From JAAXGX01 sp965203565 (GTDB taxonomy: Bacteria; Acidobacteriota; Vicinamibacteria; Vicinamibacterales; UBA8438), in contig OZ241896.1 of NCBI GenBank assembly GCA_965203565.1, forward strand, positions 1,860,001 through 1,924,000: a stretch of 64,000 bases of DNA, given 5' to 3'. The position numbers and the translations under genes were made by a program. The stretch's first letter is position 1. Each line of letters starts with the position of its first letter. The notes under the pieces were generated by a model, which did not search any database, was not told where the DNA came from, and saw nothing but the letters and a program-made list of their open reading frames with translations. Of the stretch, positions 57,921 through 64,000 are shown piece after piece.

Positions 57921-58789
57921 TGGCCGGCCGGCCGGCGCGCATCGGCGTCATCGGGGGGAGCGGCCTGTACGACGTGGCCGCCCTCGCCGATCGCGAGGAG
58001 GTCGCCGTCTCGACCCCGTTCGGAGATCCGTCGGCCCCGATAGTCGTCGGCGCGCTGGCGGGACGGCGGGTGGCGTTCCTCGCCCGCCACGGGATCGGGC
58101 ACCGCATCCTGCCGTCCGAGCTCAACTTCCGCGCCAACGTCTACGCCCTGAAGACGCTGGGGGTCGAGTGGATCGTCTCGGCGAGCGCCGTCGGCAGCCT
58201 GCAGGAGCGGTTCCGGCCGCTCGACGTGGTGGTCCCGGACCAGTTCCTCGACCGGACGCGCGGCCGCGTCTCCACGTTCTTCGGGCGGGGCCTGGTCGCC
58301 CACGTCACGTTCGCCCATCCGATCTGCCGCCGCCTGAGCGGGATCGTCTGCGAGTCGGCGCGGGTCGCCGGCGCGCAGGCGCACGAGGGCGGCACGTACG
58401 TCTGCATGGAGGGTCCGCAGTTCTCCACCCTGGCCGAGTCCCGGCTCTACCGGTCGTGGGGGATGGACGTCATCGGCATGACGAACCTCCAGGAGGCGAA
58501 GCTCGCGCGCGAGGCCGAGATCTGCTACGCGACGCTCGCGCTGGTGACCGACTACGACTGCTGGCATCCGGATCACGATCGCGTCACCGTCGACCTGATC
58601 GTCGGGAACCTGCTCCGGAACGCCGAGACCGCGCAGGCGGTCGTCAGGGCGGCGGTGGAGCGGCTGCCGGTCGACCGGGACTGCGAGTGCGCGACGGCGC
58701 TCGCCTCCGCCATCATCACCCGCCCGGAGGCGATCCCGGCGGAGACGCGAAGGGATCTGGCCCCGATCGTCGGGAAGTACTTGAGCTGA
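57920..58789 (+). CDS. mtnP: S-methyl-5'-thioadenosine phosphorylase
   Basis: A 289-aa purine nucleoside phosphorylase-family enzyme that cleaves methylthioadenosine to adenine and methylthioribose-1-phosphate in methionine salvage. IGVIGGSGLYDV is the phosphate-binding start, FLARHGIGHRILPSELNFRAN the second signature, YVCMEGPQFSTLAES and IGMTNLQEAKLAREAEICYA the substrate region, and TDYDCWH a late motif typical of MTAP. The length is normal. Its stop overlaps the PfkB start. Confidence 0.93.
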   Translation: MAGRPARIGVIGGSGLYDVAALADREEVAVSTPFGDPSAPIVVGALAGRRVAFLARHGIGHRILPSELNFRANVYALKTLGVEWIVSASAVGSLQERFRPLDVVVPDQFLDRTRGRVSTFFGRGLVAHVTFAHPICRRLSGIVCESARVAGAQAHEGGTYVCMEGPQFSTLAESRLYRSWGMDVIGMTNLQEAKLAREAEICYATLALVTDYDCWHPDHDRVTVDLIVGNLLRNAETAQAVVRAAVERLPVDRDCECATALASAIITRPEAIPAETRRDLAPIVGKYLS

Positions 58790-59700
58790 TGCGCCCGGTG
58801 CTGACCGTCGGGTCCGTGGCGTTCGATTCCATCGGGACGCCGTCCGGCGGCGCGTCCCGCATCGTCGGCGGCGCGGCCACCTACTTCAGCCTGGCGGCGT
58901 CGCGGTTCACCGACGTCCGGCTGGTCGCGGTCGTCGGCGACGACTTCGGGCGCGAGCACCTGCGGGTGTTCGACGGGCGGCGGATCGACCTGGCGGGGCT
59001 TCAGCGCGCGCCGGGCGAGACGTTCCGCTGGAAGGGGGAGTACGGCGCCGACCTCGCCGCGCGCGAGACGATCTACACCCGCCTGAACGTCTTCGACGGC
59101 TTTCGCCCGCGCATTCCCGAGTCGTTCCGGGACAGCCCGTTCGTCTTCCTGGCCAACATCCGTCCCGCCCTCCAGACCGAGGTGCTCGATCAGGTCGCCG
59201 CCCCCGACTTCGTCGCGCTCGACACGATGAACTACTGGATCGAGTCGACCCCGGACGAGCTGCGGCGCGCGCTCGCGCGCACGCACGTGCTGATCGTCAA
59301 CGACGAGGAGGCGCGGCAGCTCAGCGGCGAGTCGAACCTCGTCCGGGCCGCGCGCGCGATCCGGCGGCTCGGGCCGCGGCGGGTGGTGATCAAGCGGGGC
59401 GAGCACGGCGTGCTGATGACGCACGGCGACCGGTTCTTCGCCGCTCCGGGGCTGCCGCTGGAGCGCGTGGTCGATCCGACCGGCGCCGGCGACACGTTCG
59501 CCGGCGGGTTCGTCGGCTACCTGGCGGCGTCCGAGGCGCTCTCCGACGCCGCCGTGGCGCAGGCGGTCGTCGCCGGCAGCACGATGGCGTCGTTCGCCGT
59601 CGAGGACTTCGGCCTGGACCGGCTGCTGCGGCTGGACGATGCGGAGGTCCGGGCCCGGTTCGCCGAGTTCAAGCATCTCACGCACTTCGAGGCGCTGTGA
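58789..59700 (+). CDS. PfkB-family carbohydrate/nucleoside kinase
   Basis: A 303-aa ribokinase-fold enzyme. The N-terminus VLTVGSVAFDSIGTP with IVGGAATYFSLAAS is the substrate-binding lid region, and VDPTGAGDTFAGGFVGYLA carries the anion hole and catalytic Asp235. The exact substrate is not clear. The position immediately after MTA phosphorylase suggests a nucleoside or sugar product of salvage, which is inference. ATGA-type overlaps on both sides. Confidence 0.88.
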   Translation: MRPVLTVGSVAFDSIGTPSGGASRIVGGAATYFSLAASRFTDVRLVAVVGDDFGREHLRVFDGRRIDLAGLQRAPGETFRWKGEYGADLAARETIYTRLNVFDGFRPRIPESFRDSPFVFLANIRPALQTEVLDQVAAPDFVALDTMNYWIESTPDELRRALARTHVLIVNDEEARQLSGESNLVRAARAIRRLGPRRVVIKRGEHGVLMTHGDRFFAAPGLPLERVVDPTGAGDTFAGGFVGYLAASEALSDAAVAQAVVAGSTMASFAVEDFGLDRLLRLDDAEVRARFAEFKHLTHFEAL

Positions 59701-60119
59701 CGGCTGCCGCCAGGATCGAAGGCATGAGACGCCCGCCGCCCGCGCCGCGCGACGACCTGACGAAGGCGCTCGGGGTGTGCGCCGTCGCCTGGGCGCTGCC
59801 GGGGGCCGGGCATCTCGTCCTGGGACGCCGGCGCACCGGAGCGATCCTGCTCGTGGCGCTCCCGCTGATGTTCGCCGTCGGGCTCTGGCTGGAAGGGCGG
59901 CTGGCGCCGTTCGGCACCGGGCAGCTGCTGGTGACGCTGGCGGCCCTGGCCGACCTGGGGATCGGCGCGCCGTACCTGTGCGCCGTCTTCCTGGGACTGG
60001 GCGACGGCCGGGTGGTCGCCCCGACGTACGAGCACGGCAACACGTTCCTCGTCGCCGCCGGCCTCCTGAACCTGCTGGTCGTGCTCGACGCCTGGGACGT
60101 TGCGCGGGGGCGCAAGTGA
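59697..60119 (+). CDS. Small multi-pass membrane protein (140 aa)
   Basis: Four hydrophobic segments: VCAVAWALPGAGHLVLGRRR, AILLVALPLMFAVGLWL, LLVTLAALADLGIGAPYLCA and FLVAAGLLNLLVVLDAW. The PGxGHLxLGRRxxG pattern resembles TM2/DUF5683-type small membrane proteins, but I cannot name the function. GTG 59697 overlaps the pfkB stop; ATG 59724 is an alternative start. Confidence 0.72.
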   Translation: MTAAARIEGMRRPPPAPRDDLTKALGVCAVAWALPGAGHLVLGRRRTGAILLVALPLMFAVGLWLEGRLAPFGTGQLLVTLAALADLGIGAPYLCAVFLGLGDGRVVAPTYEHGNTFLVAAGLLNLLVVLDAWDVARGRK

Positions 60120-60134
60120 TTCGGCGGGTGTGAC

Positions 60135-60308
60135 GTGGCGAGCCACTTCCTGTCGATGGCGCTGTTCGCGGGCTTCGTGTCGCTGGTGTTCGCGCTGCTG
60201 ATGCGCGAGGACCCGAAGGAGCAGCTCCGGTTCGGCGCGATGCTCTGGGCGGCGTTCGCCGGCGCCGCCGTGCTGCTCGGCTGGTTGATCTATCCGTTCC
60301 CCCTCTGA
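60135..60308 (+). CDS. Very small two-helix membrane protein (57 aa)
   Basis: Starting at GTG 60135, the product is MASHFLSMALFAGFVSLVFA, then LLMREDPKEQLRFG and a second helix AMLWAAFAGAAVLLGWLIYP ending FPL. The two hydrophobic helices are separated by a charged loop, and the gene fits neatly in the 227-nt gap between the previous membrane protein and the crotonase. GGCGGGTGTGAC upstream is a poor ribosome-binding site. Function unknown; it may work with the preceding membrane protein. Confidence 0.6.
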   Translation: MASHFLSMALFAGFVSLVFALLMREDPKEQLRFGAMLWAAFAGAAVLLGWLIYPFPL

Positions 60309-60332
60309 ATCCGCATCGCGCGCCGCGTGCGG

Positions 60333-60338
60333 TATAGT
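60333..60338 (+). promoter_or_regulatory. Possible -10 hexamer before the crotonase gene
   Basis: TATAGT, 8 nt before the ATG at 60347. The spacing is the same as in the RTX leader promoters and points to a leaderless start. No clear -35. Confidence 0.4.
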
Positions 60339-60346
60339 GCTTCGAC

Positions 60347-61129
60347 ATGGACAACGTGACCGTCAACCGCGCGCAGGCCGACGGCGTCGCCTGCGTCACC
60401 GTCGCCCGGCCGAAGGTGCTGAACGCGCTCGACGCGGCGACCGTCGGCGAGCTGCTGGAGGCGTTCGAGGAGCTGCGGGACGACGCGGCCGTCCGCGCCG
60501 TCGTGCTGACCGGCGCGGGCGATCGGGCGTTCGTCGCCGGCGCGGACATCGCCGAGCTCGCCCGGCTCGCGCCGACCGAGGCGCGGGAGGTGGCGCGGCG
60601 GGGCCAGGGGCTGTGCGTGCTGATTGCGAGCTGCGGCAAGCCGGTCGTCGCGGCGATCAACGGCTACGCCCTGGGCGGCGGCTGCGAGCTCGCCATGGCC
60701 TGCACGCTGCGGGTGGCCGCCGACACCGCGAAGATCGGCCAGCCCGAGATCAACCTGGGGATCATCCCCGGCTACGGCGGCACGCAGCGGCTGCCGCGGC
60801 TGGTCGGTCCCGGACCGGCGCTGGAGATCCTGCTGACCGGCGACCCGGTCCCGGCGGAGGAGGCGCGGCGTCTCGGCCTGGTGAACCGGGTCGTCCCCGC
60901 GGACCGGCTGCTGGACGAAGCGGCGGCGCTGGCGGCGAAGCTGGCCGCCAAGCCGCCGATCGCGGTGCGGTACGTCCTCGACGCCGTGCGGTCGGGGCTG
61001 CGGATGCCGCTGGACGAGGCGTGCGAATACGAGGCGACGCTGTTCGGCGCGGTGACCGCGACGGAGGACAAGCAGGAAGGCACGCGGGCGTTCCTCGAGA
61101 AGCGCCGGCCGGAGTTCAGGGGCCGGTGA
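60347..61129 (+). CDS. Enoyl-CoA hydratase (crotonase family)
   Basis: A 260-aa crotonase that hydrates trans-2-enoyl-CoA. The oxyanion-hole segments AFVAGADIAEL and NGYALGGGCELAMAC are present, and both catalytic glutamates fit: Glu114 in GGCELA and Glu134 in GQPEINLGIIPGYGGTQRLP, which correspond to Glu144 and Glu164 of the rat enzyme. A role in fatty-acid or amino-acid breakdown fits the methylmalonyl-CoA genes upstream. The stop overlaps the ribH start. Confidence 0.92.
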   Translation: MDNVTVNRAQADGVACVTVARPKVLNALDAATVGELLEAFEELRDDAAVRAVVLTGAGDRAFVAGADIAELARLAPTEAREVARRGQGLCVLIASCGKPVVAAINGYALGGGCELAMACTLRVAADTAKIGQPEINLGIIPGYGGTQRLPRLVGPGPALEILLTGDPVPAEEARRLGLVNRVVPADRLLDEAAALAAKLAAKPPIAVRYVLDAVRSGLRMPLDEACEYEATLFGAVTATEDKQEGTRAFLEKRRPEFRGR

Positions 61130-61629
61130 GGGGCGCCGCCCCGCTCCCGTCCGGACGGGACGCCGCCGGCGGCCTGCGGGTCGCCGTGATCGTCTCGACG
61201 TATCACGACGCCGTCACCCGGCGCCTCCGGGACGGCGCGGCCAAGGGGCTCGCGCGCGCCGGCGTGCGGAACGACCGGGTGGTCGTCGTGCCCGTGCCGG
61301 GGACGTTCGAAATTCCGTTCGCCGCCCGCCAGGCGGCCGAGTGCGGCCGGTTCGACGCGGTCGTCTGCCTCGGCTGCGTGATCCGGGGCGAGACGCCGCA
61401 CTTCGAGTACATCGCGTCGGCCGTCGCCCACGGGATCACCGCGGCGTCGCAGGCGACCGGCGTGCCGATCACCTTCGGCGTGCTCACGACCGACTCGCGC
61501 GACCAGGCGCTGGCCCGATCGGCGCCTGACGACACGAACAAGGGGTGGGAGGCCGCGATGGCCGCCGTGCAGCTGACCGGCGTCAGGCGGCGTCTCGAGC
61601 GGTCCCGCTCCGCCGGGTCCGGCGCGTGA
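61126..61629 (+). CDS. ribH: 6,7-dimethyl-8-ribityllumazine synthase
   Basis: A 167-aa enzyme joining the ribityl-aminouracil and dihydroxybutanone phosphate precursors of riboflavin. RVVVVPVPGTFEIPFAARQA, VVCLGCVIRGETPHFEYIAS with catalytic His92, and PITFGVLTTDSRDQALAR are the family signatures. GTG 61126 overlaps the crotonase stop and gives an N-terminal extension of about 16 residues. It is directly followed by nusB, a pairing common in many bacteria. Confidence 0.94.
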   Translation: MRGAAPLPSGRDAAGGLRVAVIVSTYHDAVTRRLRDGAAKGLARAGVRNDRVVVVPVPGTFEIPFAARQAAECGRFDAVVCLGCVIRGETPHFEYIASAVAHGITAASQATGVPITFGVLTTDSRDQALARSAPDDTNKGWEAAMAAVQLTGVRRRLERSRSAGSGA

Positions 61630-62077
61630 CCGGCCGGCGGAGCGGGACGGAGCGCCACCGCGGCCGCGAAGCGGCGCTCCAGCTCCTGTATCAGCGGGAG
61701 GTCGGGTGGGCCGGGTCCGGCGGATCGGGCGCGGCGAGCGAAGCGTTCTGGGGCGGCCGCCGCGTTCCGGACTCCCGCCGCCGGTTCACCACGGCGCTCG
61801 TCGAAGGGACGACGGCGCATCTCGACGCCATCGACACGCTCCTGGCGTCCAGCTCCCACCACTGGCGCCTGGCCCGGATGGCCGTGATCGATCGGCTGAT
61901 CATGCGGATGGCGATCTACGAGCTCGTCTATACCGAGACGCCGAAGGCGGTGATCATCGACGAGGCGATCGAGCTGGCGAAGACGTTCAGCGCCGACGAG
62001 GCGGCGCCGTTCATCAACGGGATTCTCGACGGGGTCTCCCGGCGGATCGAACGGCCCGCCGGCCCGGTGGCGCCGGC

Positions 62078-62081
<4 letters not shown>
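61626..62081 (+). CDS. nusB: Transcription antitermination factor NusB
   Basis: A 151-aa all-helical RNA-binding protein of ribosomal RNA antitermination. RHRGREAALQLLYQREV is the N-terminal arginine-rich helix, MAVIDRLIMRMAIYELVY and PKAVIIDEAIELAKTFSADEAAPFINGILD are the conserved core. GTG 61626 overlaps the ribH stop by 4 nt. The 3' end overlaps lysS. Confidence 0.95.
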
Positions 62082-63604
<1,523 letters not shown>

Positions 63605-63606
63605 CG

Positions 63607-64000
63607 ATGGCGTCGCCGTTCGAGCTGTACGTGGCCGTTCGGTACCTGACGGCGCGCCGCAAGCAGGCGTTCATCTCGCTGATCTCCCTGATCTCGACGC
63701 TCGGCGTGACGCTCGGGGTCATGGCGCTGGTGGTGGCGCTGGCGCTGATGACCGGGATGCAGCAGGAGCTGCGCGACCGGATCACCGGTTCGGAGGCGCA
63801 CGTGTACGTCTGGAACGTGGCGGCCGGCGGGTTCGACGACTACCGGGAGGAGGCGCGGCGGCTCGGCGAGTTGCCCCGGGTGATCGCGGCGGCGCCGTCG
63901 ATCCTCGGCAAGGCGCTGGCGACGACCCGCAGCGGCGAAGCGTTCATCACCGTCAAGGGGATCGAGCCGGACCTGGAGCGGCGCGTGACGGAGGTGGCCG
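63607..64000 (+). CDS. Lipoprotein-releasing ABC transporter permease LolC/LolE (3' partial)
   Basis: Begins 2 nt after the lysS stop. FELYVAVRYLTARRKQAFISLISLISTLGV followed by TLGVMALVVALALMTGMQQELRDRI is the conserved N-terminal start and first transmembrane helix of LolC/LolE-type permeases. A periplasmic domain then begins (GSEAHVYVWN, FITVKGIEP). It runs off the end of the window. These permeases extract lipoproteins from the inner membrane, so an outer membrane is present. LolC and LolE cannot be told apart from this fragment. Confidence 0.9.
   Translation, partial: MASPFELYVAVRYLTARRKQAFISLISLISTLGVTLGVMALVVALALMTGMQQELRDRITGSEAHVYVWNVAAGGFDDYREEARRLGELPRVIAAAPSILGKALATTRSGEAFITVKGIEPDLERRVTEVA

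Overview
The window is high-GC DNA from a Gram-negative bacterium. The evidence for a Gram-negative is an autotransporter-type beta-barrel, RTX proteins with type I secretion-like C-termini, a bifunctional PBP1A-type enzyme and a Lol lipoprotein-sorting permease. The dnaK-dnaJ-hspR order, the MeaB/epimerase/MTA-phosphorylase/PfkB block and several start codons only 8-12 nt behind a -10-like hexamer would fit Acidobacteriota or a similar deep-branching Gram-negative lineage. That placement is inference, not proof.

Layout. (1) 1-20207: the 3' part (over 6,700 codons) of a giant repetitive surface protein made of Calx-beta and PKD-like modules, then Ig-like modules, an autotransporter-like barrel and, unusually, two near-identical SPOR domains after the barrel. 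(2) 20334-27477: housekeeping genes. These are prfB with a programmed +1 frameshift, a convergent PBP1A gene, and a dnaK-dnaJ-hspR heat-shock operon. (3) 27474-52573: a tandem array of six cassettes. Each has a strong promoter (TTGACA, 18-nt spacer, TAGGAT), a nearly leaderless short ORF built on a TCTCG pentanucleotide repeat, a conserved untranslated region of about 213 nt, and an RTX-only secreted-protein gene. The first five RTX genes are followed by a stem-loop and a 69-codon one-helix membrane protein gene. Three RTX genes are intact (2, 4, 5). RTX1 is frameshifted, RTX3 is split by an IS3-family element and RTX6 by an IS630-family element. (4) 52691-64000: an ordinary metabolic and informational block: a DnaC-like ATPase, HemW, two paralogous exported proteins, a small outer-membrane protein, then a tightly overlapping run meaB-mce-mtnP-pfkB-two membrane proteins-crotonase-ribH-nusB-lysS-lolC.

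The most unusual feature is the RTX cassette array. The pentanucleotide repeat is present in 13, 13, 10, 22, 16 and 7 copies. All six numbers are 1 modulo 3, so all six short ORFs keep the same frame and stop at the same TAG. This suggests either that the (SSRLV)n peptide is translated and selected, or that the tract is a frame-dependent switch with all six copies in one phase. Each RTX gene also carries its own in-frame internal duplication of a different length (414-1047 bp), between a conserved N-terminal block and a conserved C-terminal block. The giant gene, the SPOR pair and the exported-protein pair show similar duplications, so tandem duplication is a recurring theme here.
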